Position numbers and translations under genes: made by a program. A DNA stretch of 64,000 bases from UBA4742 sp963773335 (GTDB lineage: Bacteria > Actinomycetota > Acidimicrobiia > Acidimicrobiales > Acidimicrobilacustridaceae). The notes beneath the pieces were generated by a model, which worked only from the letters and a program-made list of their open reading frames with translations, did not search any database and had not been told where the DNA came from. The DNA is taken from assembly GCA_963773335.1 (NCBI GenBank), contig CAVZAT010000003.1:124001-188000 (forward strand), given 5' to 3'. Shown one piece after another: positions 56,202-64,000 of the stretch (position 1 is its first letter; every line of letters begins with the position of its first letter).

Positions 56202-57236
56202 TTGAACGCTCCCAGGCTGGCGCCGCCCACCGGCTGGCGGCTGTGGGTGGCCGGCGCCCGGCCGCGCACCCTCCCGGCCGCCGTGGTGCCGGTGCTGGTG
56301 GGCACGGCGGTGGCCGCCATCTCGGTCCCGCACGCCGGGTGGTTCAGCAGCGGCGGGTGGTTCGACACCGCGCCGAACTCCGGCGTCATGTTCCTGTCGC
56401 CATCGGGTCCGGTCGGCCTCGTGTTCCGCGGCATCATCGTGTGGCGAGCGCTGGCGGCCATCGTGGTGGCGCTGTTCATCCAGATCGGCACCAACTACGC
56501 CAACGACTACAGCGACGGCGTGAAGGGCACCGACAACGAGACCCGGGTGGGCCCGGTCCGTCTGGTCGGTTCGGGCCTCAAGTCGCCCTCGTCGGTCAAG
56601 AAGGCGGCCTTCGCCTCCTTCGGGGTGGCAGCGGTGGCCGGCCTGGCCCTGGCCGCGGCCACCACCTGGTGGCTACTGCTGGTCGGCGCCGTGTGCTTCG
56701 CCGCCGGCTGGCTCTACACGGGCGGGCCCAAGCCCTACGGCTACTACGGGTTCGGCGAGCTGTTCGTGTTCCTCTTCTTCGGCCTGGTGGCCACCGTCGG
56801 TTCGACCTACATCCAGACCGAGTGGCAGTTCTGGCGCGGCATGCCCTGGGTCGTGTGGCCCTGCGCGGTGGCGGTGGGCTGCCTGGCCACCGCCCTGCTG
56901 GTGATCAACAACCTGCGCGACATCCCCACCGACACCGTGGCGGGCAAGAAGACCCTGGCCGTGCGCATCGGCGACCAGCCCACCCGCATCCTCTACGTGT
57001 CGCTGATGGTGATCCCCTACCTGCTGCTGCCCCTCATCGCCGGGCTGGCCCACCGGCCCTGGGCCGTGCTGGCCTTCGCCGCCATCTTCCTCGCCCAGAA
57101 ACCCATCCTCATCGTGTTGCAGGGCACCAAGGGGCCGGGCCTCATCGCCGTGTTGGCCGGCACCGGGCGGGTGCAGCTGGCCTACGGCGTCCTGCTCTCG
57201 GTCGGCCTGTTCGTCTCCGCCGCGCCTGTGCACTGA
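56202..57236 (+). CDS. menA: 1,4-Dihydroxy-2-naphthoate polyprenyltransferase
   Basis: An intact 344 aa UbiA-family membrane enzyme that attaches the polyprenyl tail and removes the carboxyl group of DHNA, giving demethylmenaquinone. TTG 56202 precedes the usual opening GWRLWVAGARPRTLPAAVVP. The two Asp-rich motifs are TNYANDYSDGVKGTDNETR and INNLRDIPTDTVAGKKTLAV. About nine helices are visible. An insert between the first two helices contains FSSGGWFDTAPNSG, longer than in most relatives. A duplicated hairpin element lies directly downstream. Confidence 0.94.
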   Translation: MNAPRLAPPTGWRLWVAGARPRTLPAAVVPVLVGTAVAAISVPHAGWFSSGGWFDTAPNSGVMFLSPSGPVGLVFRGIIVWRALAAIVVALFIQIGTNYANDYSDGVKGTDNETRVGPVRLVGSGLKSPSSVKKAAFASFGVAAVAGLALAAATTWWLLLVGAVCFAAGWLYTGGPKPYGYYGFGELFVFLFFGLVATVGSTYIQTEWQFWRGMPWVVWPCAVAVGCLATALLVINNLRDIPTDTVAGKKTLAVRIGDQPTRILYVSLMVIPYLLLPLIAGLAHRPWAVLAFAAIFLAQKPILIVLQGTKGPGLIAVLAGTGRVQLAYGVLLSVGLFVSAAPVH

Positions 57237-57242
57237 CCTCGC

Positions 57243-57364
57243 TTGCGGGCACATCGCGCCACCGTTTCGGTGGTTGGACGTGCCGGGAGGGCCACCGCTC
57301 CGGGTGCACTGACGTTGCGGGCACATCGCGCCACCGTTTCGGTGGTTGGACGTGCCGGGAGGGC
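57243..57364. repeat. Duplicated 50-bp hairpin element between menA and menH
   Basis: 57243-57292 and 57315-57364 are identical 50-bp direct repeats 22 bases apart. Each holds the small hairpin CCACCG-TTT-CGGTGG or a similar fold. The sequence GTGCACTGAC, which includes the menA stop, also recurs just before the second copy (57304-57313), so the duplicated block is about 72-75 bp and includes the end of menA. It lies between convergent genes and may act as a bidirectional terminator, although no U-run is present. Confidence 0.85.
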
Positions 57365-57380
57365 ATGGCGGTGAGGTCGT

Positions 57381-58235
57381 TCAGGCGGTGGCGGCCAGCC
57401 AGGGTTCGAGGACATCGAGGAACCGGTCGGGCTGCTCGAGGTGGGTGGTGTGGCCGGCGCCGGCAACCAGCGACACGTCGGCGTTGCCGCCGATCGTGTC
57501 ACCCAGTCGCTGAGCCAGCGCCACGAACTTGTCGTCCCCTTCGCCGGCGACCACCAGCACCGGCACGGTCAGCCGGCTCAGGTGGTCCCACAGAGGCTCC
57601 TGGGTGCCGGTGCCGGCCAGGCGGAGGCTGGAGGCGAGGCCGGCCGCGGTGTTGGCCAGCCGGGCCCGACGGTGGGCTCGTCCGGGGTCGAGTCCGGCGA
57701 ACAGGGGCTGGGCCAGCCACTCGTCGACGAAGACCTCCACGCCCACGGCCAGCACGTGGTCGGCCAGTCGGTCGTCGGCAGCGCGACGTGTCATCCGTTC
57801 GTCGGGATCGTCCAGCCCGCCGGTGGTGCTGATCAGGACCAGCCGCTCGACCAGGTCGGGACGAGCCAGCGCGGCGTGTAGGCAGATGCGCCCGCCCATG
57901 GAGTAGCCCAGGTAGGTCCCGACGCCGCCGACCTCGGCCACGGCCCGGCCAGCTCCCCACAGGTCGAGCTCGACGCCGGCCGAGGCGCCGTGACCCGGGG
58001 CGTCGACGAGCACCAGATCGTGGTCGGGGGCCAGGCGGGCGTCGATGGGCGACCAGCACGCCGAGGTCTGGGTGAAGCCGTGCACCGCCACCACCCGGCC
58101 GTGGTCGGTCTTGCTCGCCGGGAACCGCTGGGCGGTGAGCGCGGTCGCCGGACCGTCGTCGGAACCGCATGGTCGATCGACGATGGGCTGAGGTGGCGCC
58201 GGCGGAGGCGTGGCGGGGTCGGAGGACGTGGGCAT
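57381..58235 (-). CDS. menH: MenH-like alpha/beta hydrolase (SHCHC synthase candidate)
   Basis: An intact 284 aa alpha/beta hydrolase. ATG 58235 starts a 45-residue Pro-rich head. The oxyanion segment is VVAVHGFTQTSACWSPIDAR, the nucleophile Ser lies in YLGYSMGGRICLHAAL, the acid in VPVLVVAGEGDDKFVALA and the His in VAGAGHTTHLEQP. MenH removes pyruvate from SEPHCHC. The call rests on position beside menD and on the SMGG/R pattern, since the hydrolase fold alone is not specific. It is divergent from menD by 19 bases. Confidence 0.85.
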   Translation of the reverse strand: MPTSSDPATPPPAPPQPIVDRPCGSDDGPATALTAQRFPASKTDHGRVVAVHGFTQTSACWSPIDARLAPDHDLVLVDAPGHGASAGVELDLWGAGRAVAEVGGVGTYLGYSMGGRICLHAALARPDLVERLVLISTTGGLDDPDERMTRRAADDRLADHVLAVGVEVFVDEWLAQPLFAGLDPGRAHRRARLANTAAGLASSLRLAGTGTQEPLWDHLSRLTVPVLVVAGEGDDKFVALAQRLGDTIGGNADVSLVAGAGHTTHLEQPDRFLDVLEPWLAATA

Positions 58236-58254
58236 CCGTGACCAAACCTAGGCT

Positions 58255-60087
58255 GTGGCCGTGACCGGCTCCGAACCGGCGGAGACGACCGCCGCCACGT
58301 TCTGCGCGACGATCGTCGACGAGTGGCTCCGGTCGGGGCTGACCGACGCGGTGGTGGCGCCCGGTTCGCGGTCGACGCCGATGGCGATGGCGCTGGCCGC
58401 CGACGGGCGGGTGCGGCTCCAGGTGCACCACGACGAGCGCTCGGCTGGCTTCATGGCCCTGGGCATCGGCATGGCCACCGGTCGGCCGGCGGTGGTGCTG
58501 TGCACGAGCGGGACGGCCGCGGTCGAGCTGCACCCGGCGGTGGTCGAGGCCCACGAGGCCAAGGTGCCGCTGCTGGTGTGCACCGCCGATCGCCCCCCGG
58601 AGCTGCACGGGGTGGGCGCGCCCCAGACCATCGATCAGCAGCGCCTCTACGGCGGTGCGGTCCGATGGTTCGTGGATCCCGGAGTCCCGGATGCGGCCAT
58701 GGCCGGTTCCTGGCGGTCGCTGGCCGCCCAGGCGTTCGTGTCCACCATCGCGTCTCCGCCGGGACCGGTGCACCTCGACCTGCGCTTCCGCGATCCCCTG
58801 GTGGGCCGCGCCGGGACCCTGCCACCGGGCCGCGACCAGAGTCGGCCATGGCACCGCCCCCAGATCGGCACCGCGCCCGATTCGGCCACCCTCGAGGTGT
58901 TGGCCGACGCGGTCAGGGGGCGGCGGGGGGTGATCGTGGCCGGAGGTGGGATCGACGACCCGTCGGGCGTCCACGCCCTGGCCCAGGTCCTGGGTTGGCC
59001 GGTCCTGGCCGACCCCCGCAGCGGGTGCCGCCTGCCCGAGGCGCGCACCGTCAGCCACGTCGACGCGCTCCTGCGGGTCCCGACCCTGGCTGGCGAGCTG
59101 ACCCCCCAGGTCGTGCTGCGTCTGGGGTCGCCGCCGGCGTCGAAGGTCCTGGGCCGGTGGCTGGCCGGGATCGACGCCTGGCAGGTGGCCATCGAGGCGG
59201 ACGGCTCGCGATACGACCCGGATCGCAACCTCGACGGGCTGGTCGCCGGTCCGCCGGGAGCCACCTGCGCGGCCATGGCCGCGCAGCTCTCGGCCACGCT
59301 GGGGTCAGGATCGGATCCCACGTCGGGGTCGGGCGGCTGGGTGCAACGCTGGGCTCATGCCGACGCGGTGGCGGCCGAGGCGATCGCCGACGTCCTGTCC
59401 CGCCACGCCCGACCCACCGAACCGGCCATCGCCCGCGACGTGCTCGCCGCGCTTCCCGATGGCAGCGCGTTGGTGGTCTCGTCGTCGATGCCGGTACGGG
59501 ATCTGGAGTGGTTCTCGTCTCCGCGAGCGGGCGTGACCGTGCTGGCCAACCGGGGTGCCAACGGCATCGACGGGGTGGTGTCCACCGCGGTGGGTGTGGC
59601 GCTCAGCCGTTCACCCGCCGACCGATCGCCCGACGCGGGTTCGGTCTCCAGCCGGCGAGCAGCCGGCGAGGGGAGTCGGACCGGCACCGATGCCAGCGGT
59701 CCCACCGCCTTGTTGATCGGTGACGTGGCCCTGCTCCACGACACGAACGGGCTGTTGGGAGCCGCCCGGCGTGACATCGATCTCACCATCGTGGTGGTGG
59801 ACAACGACGGTGGTGGGATCTTCTCCTTCCTGCCCCAGGCCACGGCGTTGGACGCGTCGCGCTTCGAGCTGTTGTTCGGCACCCCCCATGGGGTCGATCT
59901 GGTCGGGTTGGCCGCGGCGCACGGCATCAGCGGTCGCCGCCTGGATCGGCAGGACGAGCTGGCCGACGCGGTGCGCCAGTCCGCGGCGCTCGGCGGGGTC
60001 CACCTGGTGGTCGTGCCCACGGACCGAGCGGCCAACGTGGCCGTGCATGCCGAGATCGACGCCGCCGTGGCCGCCGCCCTCGCCTAG
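58255..60087 (+). CDS. menD: SEPHCHC synthase
   Basis: An intact 610 aa thiamine diphosphate enzyme that joins isochorismate and 2-oxoglutarate. GTG 58255 or 58261 is the start. The N-terminal catalytic Glu lies in VHHDERSAGFMALG, with VVAPGSRSTPMAMAL before it. The cofactor motif is LIGDVALLHDTNGLLGAARR followed by VVVDNDGGGIFSFLP. Between GVALS and the cofactor domain is an insert of about 30 residues rich in Ser, Arg and Gly, absent from typical MenD. menF converges on it with 14 bases between. Confidence 0.95.
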   Translation: MAVTGSEPAETTAATFCATIVDEWLRSGLTDAVVAPGSRSTPMAMALAADGRVRLQVHHDERSAGFMALGIGMATGRPAVVLCTSGTAAVELHPAVVEAHEAKVPLLVCTADRPPELHGVGAPQTIDQQRLYGGAVRWFVDPGVPDAAMAGSWRSLAAQAFVSTIASPPGPVHLDLRFRDPLVGRAGTLPPGRDQSRPWHRPQIGTAPDSATLEVLADAVRGRRGVIVAGGGIDDPSGVHALAQVLGWPVLADPRSGCRLPEARTVSHVDALLRVPTLAGELTPQVVLRLGSPPASKVLGRWLAGIDAWQVAIEADGSRYDPDRNLDGLVAGPPGATCAAMAAQLSATLGSGSDPTSGSGGWVQRWAHADAVAAEAIADVLSRHARPTEPAIARDVLAALPDGSALVVSSSMPVRDLEWFSSPRAGVTVLANRGANGIDGVVSTAVGVALSRSPADRSPDAGSVSSRRAAGEGSRTGTDASGPTALLIGDVALLHDTNGLLGAARRDIDLTIVVVDNDGGGIFSFLPQATALDASRFELLFGTPHGVDLVGLAAAHGISGRRLDRQDELADAVRQSAALGGVHLVVVPTDRAANVAVHAEIDAAVAAALA

Positions 60088-60101
60088 TCAGAGCGGGATG
60101 G

Positions 60102-61418
60102 TCAGGGGCGGAGGATGGCGTTGAGCATGGCCTCGAACTTGGCCCGGGTCTCGGCCAGCTCGGCGTCGGGATCGGAGTCGGCCACCACCCCGACCCCGGC
60201 GAAGAGTCGGGCCCGGGGACCGTCCAACTCGGCGCTGCGGATGCCGACCGTCCAGGACCCGTTGCCCGCCGCGTCCACCCATCCCACCGGGCCGCCGTAG
60301 CGGGCCCGGTCGAGCGCTTCGTAGCGCTCGATCAGATCCAGGGCCACATCCCGGGGCGAGCCGTTGACTGCCGGGGTCGGATGCAGGGCGCGCATGAGCT
60401 CGATGACCGAGGCCGGCGGGGACGACAGCTGACCCTCCACCAGGGTGGCCAGGTGCTGCACGTTGGCCATGGCCACGATGGACGGGGCGGCCTCCTCGTC
60501 CAGGTAGGAGCACCAGGGCAGCAAGGTGTCGTGCACCATGTCGATGGTGAACCGATGCTCGATCTGGTCCTTGGTCGACTCCAGGAGACCCGCGGCGAGG
60601 GCAGCATCGGCCGTCGGATTGCCGCTGCGGGGTGCCGTCCCGGCCATCGGGTGGGACCGCACCGTCTGGCCGATCCGTTCCACCAGCAGCTCGGGGCTGG
60701 CCCCCACGAAGCCGTCGGCGGCGAACAGCATGGCGGCCGGATAGGCCCGGCGGAGCTGCTCGAGCACGGCCTGGCGCGACAGGGGACGGTCGGCCTCGAT
60801 GACGATCTCGCGGGCCAGCACCACCTTGCGGGCCACGCCGGACCGCAGCTCGTCACGGGCCGCAGCCACCGCCGCGCACCAGTCCTCGGCGCGGCGCGGA
60901 GTGGTGACCTCGAACCGGGTGGCCTGGGGTGAACCGTGGCCTCGGGCCCCTGCTCCGGGCGACGCCAGATCATCGACGGCCAGGTCCTCGGCCGCCACCG
61001 GCCCCGTGGTGGCGGCCGTGCCGCCACCACCCGCGTCGCTCGTCGCGGCTTCGATGCTGGTCACCCAGGCTCGTCCGTCGGCGTCTCTACCGACGAGCGT
61101 GTGGGGCACGACGAGCTGACCCGCCAGCCGGGGATCGAACGGCAGCCCGCCCAGGGCCACCGGGCCCGGCCCGGGTTCGTCGGGGTCGGTTTCGATGGAC
61201 TCGAGCGCCAGGCGCACGGCCTCGGCCGCGGCCGCGGGATCGCCGGGGGCGACCTCGATGGTGAGGGCCACGCCTCGGCCGGCGAACCCCTGCCCGCCGC
61301 GCACCCAGAGCTGGCCGGTCTCACCGGCCACCGCCACCAGGTCGATCTCACCCTCGACGGGTCGGCTGTGGGCCCGCAGCCTGGTGGTGGCGGACGGGTC
61401 GGCCACGGGGGTGGTCAT
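60102..61418 (-). CDS. menF: Isochorismate synthase (menaquinone type)
   Basis: An intact 438 aa chorismate-utilising enzyme that makes isochorismate. ATG 61418 overlaps the menG stop (ATGA). The C-terminal catalytic domain has VARKVVLAREIVIEADRPLS, the FVGASPELLVERIG segment, HPMAGTAPRSGNPTADAAL and LLESTKDQIEHRFTIDMVHD with the Glu and Lys of the active site, then LHPTPAVNGSP and GNGSWTVGIRSAEL. Lys in the KVVLA segment activates water and marks an isochorismate synthase rather than an anthranilate synthase. It is the last gene of an operon with menG and a GNAT gene. Confidence 0.93.
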   Translation of the reverse strand: MTTPVADPSATTRLRAHSRPVEGEIDLVAVAGETGQLWVRGGQGFAGRGVALTIEVAPGDPAAAAEAVRLALESIETDPDEPGPGPVALGGLPFDPRLAGQLVVPHTLVGRDADGRAWVTSIEAATSDAGGGGTAATTGPVAAEDLAVDDLASPGAGARGHGSPQATRFEVTTPRRAEDWCAAVAAARDELRSGVARKVVLAREIVIEADRPLSRQAVLEQLRRAYPAAMLFAADGFVGASPELLVERIGQTVRSHPMAGTAPRSGNPTADAALAAGLLESTKDQIEHRFTIDMVHDTLLPWCSYLDEEAAPSIVAMANVQHLATLVEGQLSSPPASVIELMRALHPTPAVNGSPRDVALDLIERYEALDRARYGGPVGWVDAAGNGSWTVGIRSAELDGPRARLFAGVGVVADSDPDAELAETRAKFEAMLNAILRP

Positions 61419-62167
61419 GCGGCGCGGTCCCGGGTGGCGACGAGCAGCTGGGCGATCCCACCGGAGAGCAGTTGGCGGTCGGCGTCGGCGAACCCGGCTC
61501 GGCAAAGCTGGTCGACCAGGACCTCCGGTTCGGGCAGGTACACCACCGACTTGGGCAGGTAGCGGTACGCGGTCGGGTCGGAGAGGGCACCGCCGATGCG
61601 GGGCACGACCTTGCCGAAGTAGATGCCATGGCCCCAGCGCATCAGGGCGTTGTCGGGCTGGGCCACCTCGAGCAGGGCGATGCGTCCGCCGGGACGCACC
61701 ACCCGCGCCAGCTCCGCGAAGAATGGTTCGAGGGCGACCAGGTTGCGCAGCGCGAACCCGCAGGTGGCCCCGTCCACCGCGGCGTCGGCCAAGGGCAGGA
61801 CGAGGGCGTCGGCCTCCACCAACGCAGCCCCGGACGTACCTGCGGCCAGCATGCCGAAGGACAGGTCGATCCCGATGGGGTCGATGCCCTGGCGGGCCAG
61901 CTCGCGGCACAGGTCACCGGTCCCGCAGGCCAGGTCGGCCACGGTGGAGCGGGGGGCGAGGGCCAGGCGATGTATGGCTCGACGCCGCCACCCCACGTCC
62001 ATCCGGAAGGTCATGATGCGGTTGACCAGGTCGTAGCGGGGAGCGATGGCGTCGAACATCGAGCGCACCGCGGCGGCCTTGTCGTCGCCCTCGGGGAGGT
62101 GATCCGGATCGATGTCGAGACCGTGGACCGCGCTGGTGGTCGACGAAGTCGCCTGGCGATCGGTCAC
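61415..62167 (-). CDS. menG: Demethylmenaquinone methyltransferase
   Basis: An intact 250 aa UbiE/MenG-type methyltransferase for the last step of menaquinone synthesis. GTG 62167 overlaps the stop of the GNAT gene. The signature RSMFDAIAPRYDLVNRIMTF is present, then the SAM loop VADLACGTGDLCRELAR, IDLSFGMLA, and FALRNLVALEPFFAELARVV with PGGRIALLEVA. YRYLPKSV near the C-terminus is the second UbiE signature. Gene overlaps on both sides show it is translated with menF and the GNAT gene. Confidence 0.95.
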   Translation of the reverse strand: MTDRQATSSTTSAVHGLDIDPDHLPEGDDKAAAVRSMFDAIAPRYDLVNRIMTFRMDVGWRRRAIHRLALAPRSTVADLACGTGDLCRELARQGIDPIGIDLSFGMLAAGTSGAALVEADALVLPLADAAVDGATCGFALRNLVALEPFFAELARVVRPGGRIALLEVAQPDNALMRWGHGIYFGKVVPRIGGALSDPTAYRYLPKSVVYLPEPEVLVDQLCRAGFADADRQLLSGGIAQLLVATRDRAA

Positions 62168-63432
62168 GCCGCCCAGGCTACCCAGCCTCGAAAATCCCCG
62201 ATGACATCGGACTCGAACTGGGGGAAGAGCACCTCCATGAGACCGCGCTGGCGGCCGAGGGTGACGTCGTCGGCGCGCTGTTCGAGCCCGGCCGCGCCGA
62301 AGCGCCCGAACACCAGGGCGCCGAACAGGTCGGGGGCCACACCCACGTCACCGTTGGCGTAGGGGTCCTCGATGCCGGGGTGGGGGCGCACCGCGGTCAC
62401 CGAGCCCTGGTCGTAGGCCAGGGCCACCCCCGAGCCGTACAGGGAGATGGTCAGCTCGCCGACCCGATCGGCGTAGCGCGACCTGGCCAGGCGGGCCGAC
62501 AGGGCCGGGCGGAGCCGGTCGAGCAGTACCACCGGATCGGGCACGCGGGTGTAGAGCCCGTGGTCGTGACGCAGCGTCCCGCCCAGTTCGCCCAACTCGG
62601 CCAGATGGCGGCTGTAGGTGGTGGCGGGGGAGTCGAACACCACCAGCACGTCGTCGCCGGCCTCGCGCCGAGCCGCGGCCACCAGGGCCAAGGTGGTCGA
62701 GGGCGGCTGGTCGGCTCGGACCAGGGACGGCAGCAGGTACACGCGGCCGTCGGCCGGCTTGTGCTGGGTGCGCATCCAGCCCGCCACCTGGCCGTCCCGC
62801 TCCGCCACCTGGAGGTGCTCGTAGCTGTTGTCGCGGCTCATGGCGAAGATGACGTCCCAGGCGGTCGCATCGCGTTCGACCCGCAGGCCGTCCGGGTCCC
62901 GCTCGGCGTCGATGGCCACGATGGCGGCCCGGTCGTCGTCGGTGGCTGGCCGCAGGGTCACGCTGGCCGCTTCCGGATCGTGCGCCGCGGTCTCGACGAT
63001 CGAGGGCGGGGGGATCCGGATGAGGGGATGGTCGAGGCCGTAGCCGTAGCCGAACCGCCGGTACAGATACGGGATGCCGGTGATGAACTGGGCCAGGTCG
63101 CCCCGCGCCGCGGAGCGCCGGTGGTGCCAGTCGAACTGGGCCCGCACCAGGCCTCGGCGCTGGAAGTCGGGATCGGTGGCCACGTACTCGACCTGGCCAC
63201 CGGGGAACGCCACGCCGTCGAGCACCATCCGATGGGCCAGCAGCCCGCAGGTCGACACGAGGCGTCCCGACGCCTCCTCCTCGACCACCACCCAGTTGGC
63301 CAGGGAGACCGGATCGCCCAGGTGGGCTCGCACCCCCGGCTCGTCGGAGGGCCCGAACGCGCCCACCTCGAGGGCCACGATGGCCTCGACGTCGGCCACT
63401 CGGGCCGGTCGCAACGCGAAGCCCTCCTGCAT
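62164..63432 (-). CDS. Eis-type GNAT acetyltransferase
   Basis: An intact 422 aa protein with the three-part Eis architecture: two GNAT domains and a C-terminal sterol-carrier-like domain. ATG 63432 opens MQEGFALRPARVADVEAIVA. The acetyl-CoA loop of the first GNAT domain is EYVATDPDFQRRGLVRAQF, followed by GIPYLYRRFGYGYGL, which is typical of Eis-like proteins. The C-terminus (VFGRFGAAGLEQRADDVTLG, then FPQFESDVIGDFRGW) fits the sterol-carrier fold, though it lacks the usual Phe end. Eis enzymes acetylate amino groups of varied substrates; the natural one here is unknown. Confidence 0.88.
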   Translation of the reverse strand: MQEGFALRPARVADVEAIVALEVGAFGPSDEPGVRAHLGDPVSLANWVVVEEEASGRLVSTCGLLAHRMVLDGVAFPGGQVEYVATDPDFQRRGLVRAQFDWHHRRSAARGDLAQFITGIPYLYRRFGYGYGLDHPLIRIPPPSIVETAAHDPEAASVTLRPATDDDRAAIVAIDAERDPDGLRVERDATAWDVIFAMSRDNSYEHLQVAERDGQVAGWMRTQHKPADGRVYLLPSLVRADQPPSTTLALVAAARREAGDDVLVVFDSPATTYSRHLAELGELGGTLRHDHGLYTRVPDPVVLLDRLRPALSARLARSRYADRVGELTISLYGSGVALAYDQGSVTAVRPHPGIEDPYANGDVGVAPDLFGALVFGRFGAAGLEQRADDVTLGRQRGLMEVLFPQFESDVIGDFRGWVAWAA

Positions 63433-63466
63433 CCGAGCGACGCTATCGGCCCGTTAGCCTCTGGGT

Positions 63467-64000
63467 ATGGCCCAGCGCCCCCATTTCCGTATCGCCGGGA
63501 TTCCGGTGCGGGTCGAGATCTACTTCTTCGTGATCATCGGGATCCTGGCCTACGAGTTCAACCTCCTGAACCCCAAGCCCAGCTACCTCGTGGGTTTCGT
63601 GGTCATCGCCTTCGTCTCGATCGTCGTGCACGAGTTGGGACACGCCGTGGCCTTCCGGGCCTTCGGGGTCGATCCCCACATCACCCTGGTGGGCATGGGC
63701 GGGGTGACCAGCGGCTCGGGTCGGCTCAGCCCACGCCAGCACATCGTGGTGAGCCTGGCGGGGCCGCTCACGGTGCTGGTGCTGTTCGGGCTGCCCGCGC
63801 TGTGGGTCTGGAACCAGGGCGTCGTGACCTCCACCGACGGGTTGGTGTTCCTCTACGAGATGTTGTGGATCAACGTGGGTTGGTCGGTGCTCAACCTGTT
63901 GCCCCTGTTGCCCCTCGATGGGGGCAACGTGACCGTCTCGCTGCTGGACATGGTCACCCAGGGGCGGGGCCGGCGCCCGACCGAGATCATCTCGATCCTG
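63467..64000 (+). CDS. M50 site-2 protease family membrane metallopeptidase (truncated by window end)
   Basis: The first 178 residues of a membrane metalloprotease. ATG 63467 opens AQRPHFRIAGIPVRVEIYFF. The zinc site HELGH starts at residue 55 in VSIVVHELGHAVAFRAFGV, and the distal Asp motif is in LLPLLPLDGGNVTV. At least four hydrophobic segments are visible. The small size and lack of an early PDZ domain place it with the SpoIVFB/YwhC-like group, which cuts membrane-bound substrates; CBS domains may follow beyond the window. The reading frame is open at the window end. Confidence 0.92.
   Translation, partial: MAQRPHFRIAGIPVRVEIYFFVIIGILAYEFNLLNPKPSYLVGFVVIAFVSIVVHELGHAVAFRAFGVDPHITLVGMGGVTSGSGRLSPRQHIVVSLAGPLTVLVLFGLPALWVWNQGVVTSTDGLVFLYEMLWINVGWSVLNLLPLLPLDGGNVTVSLLDMVTQGRGRRPTEIISIL

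Noticed and set aside
1..64000. tRNA, rRNA, insertion sequence or phage genes
   Set aside because: I scanned gaps on both strands and found no cloverleaf, rRNA-like segment, transposase or integrase.

Overview
The window is a 64 kb stretch of a high-GC actinobacterial chromosome. It carries a complete-looking division and cell wall (dcw) cluster ending in ftsZ-sepF-yggT-divIVA, a bacterial proteasome activator (Bpa), an actinobacterial TgpA-type transglutaminase operon and a classical menaquinone pathway. SepF, DivIVA and Bpa together place it in Actinomycetota. The absence of mycobacterial or streptomycete hallmarks, the long Pro/Thr/Arg-rich tails on division proteins and the single-Cys DksA-like protein make an Acidimicrobiia-like lineage my best guess, but this is inference from gene content only.

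Layout. 0-12.5 kb holds housekeeping genes: a NUDIX hydrolase and DNA polymerase IV; a DUF3040 membrane protein converging on a moxR-DUF58-TgpA operon; a ROK sugar kinase; an acyl-CoA dehydrogenase; an HNH protein; menC; and a lipoate-ligase-like gene. 12.5-13.6 kb has two secreted lipoproteins. 13.8-17.9 kb is an arsenic resistance island: acr3, arsI, arsR, arsC, an AqpS-like aquaporin and an ArsR-ArsC fusion. 18.0-37.5 kb is the dcw cluster: mraZ, rsmH, ftsL, ftsI, murE, mraY, murD, ftsW, murG, murC, murB, ftsQ, ftsZ, pgeF, yggS, sepF, yggT, divIVA. murF is missing from its usual place. ileS (minus strand) closes the cluster. 40.6-54 kb holds a DksA/TraR-like protein with a Lys/Ala-rich tail, lspA, rluD, an Rrf2 regulator, a nucleotide pyrophosphatase-like enzyme, bpa, dnaE, a nitroreductase, a DUF255 protein, an SDR and an MmcQ protein. 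54.1-62.2 kb is a menaquinone cluster on both strands (menE, menB, menA, menH, menD, menF, menG); with menC at 10.7 kb this covers the route from chorismate to menaquinone. The window ends inside an M50 protease gene.

Sequence quality. Roughly thirty genes, including essential ones (ftsZ, murC, murB, murG, murD, ileS, dnaE), are interrupted by single-base frameshifts while the protein on both sides of each break stays perfectly family-like. Most breaks look like a gain or loss of one base in a short run. This pattern fits sequencing or assembly error much better than gene decay. For broken genes I give one span from the inferred true start to the inferred true stop and state where the frame changes. 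The last 11 kb (52.8-64 kb) and most of 18-27.8 kb read cleanly.

No tRNA, rRNA, CRISPR array, insertion sequence or prophage gene was recognised. The most interesting signals are regulatory or repetitive: a TGGGG-type MraZ operator overlaid on the mra promoter, a 15-bp-stem hairpin before rsmH, a palindrome before ftsZ, DnaA-box-like sites before dnaE, in-frame tandem repeats in FtsI, DivIVA and the DksA-like protein, and a duplicated 50-bp hairpin element between menA and menH.
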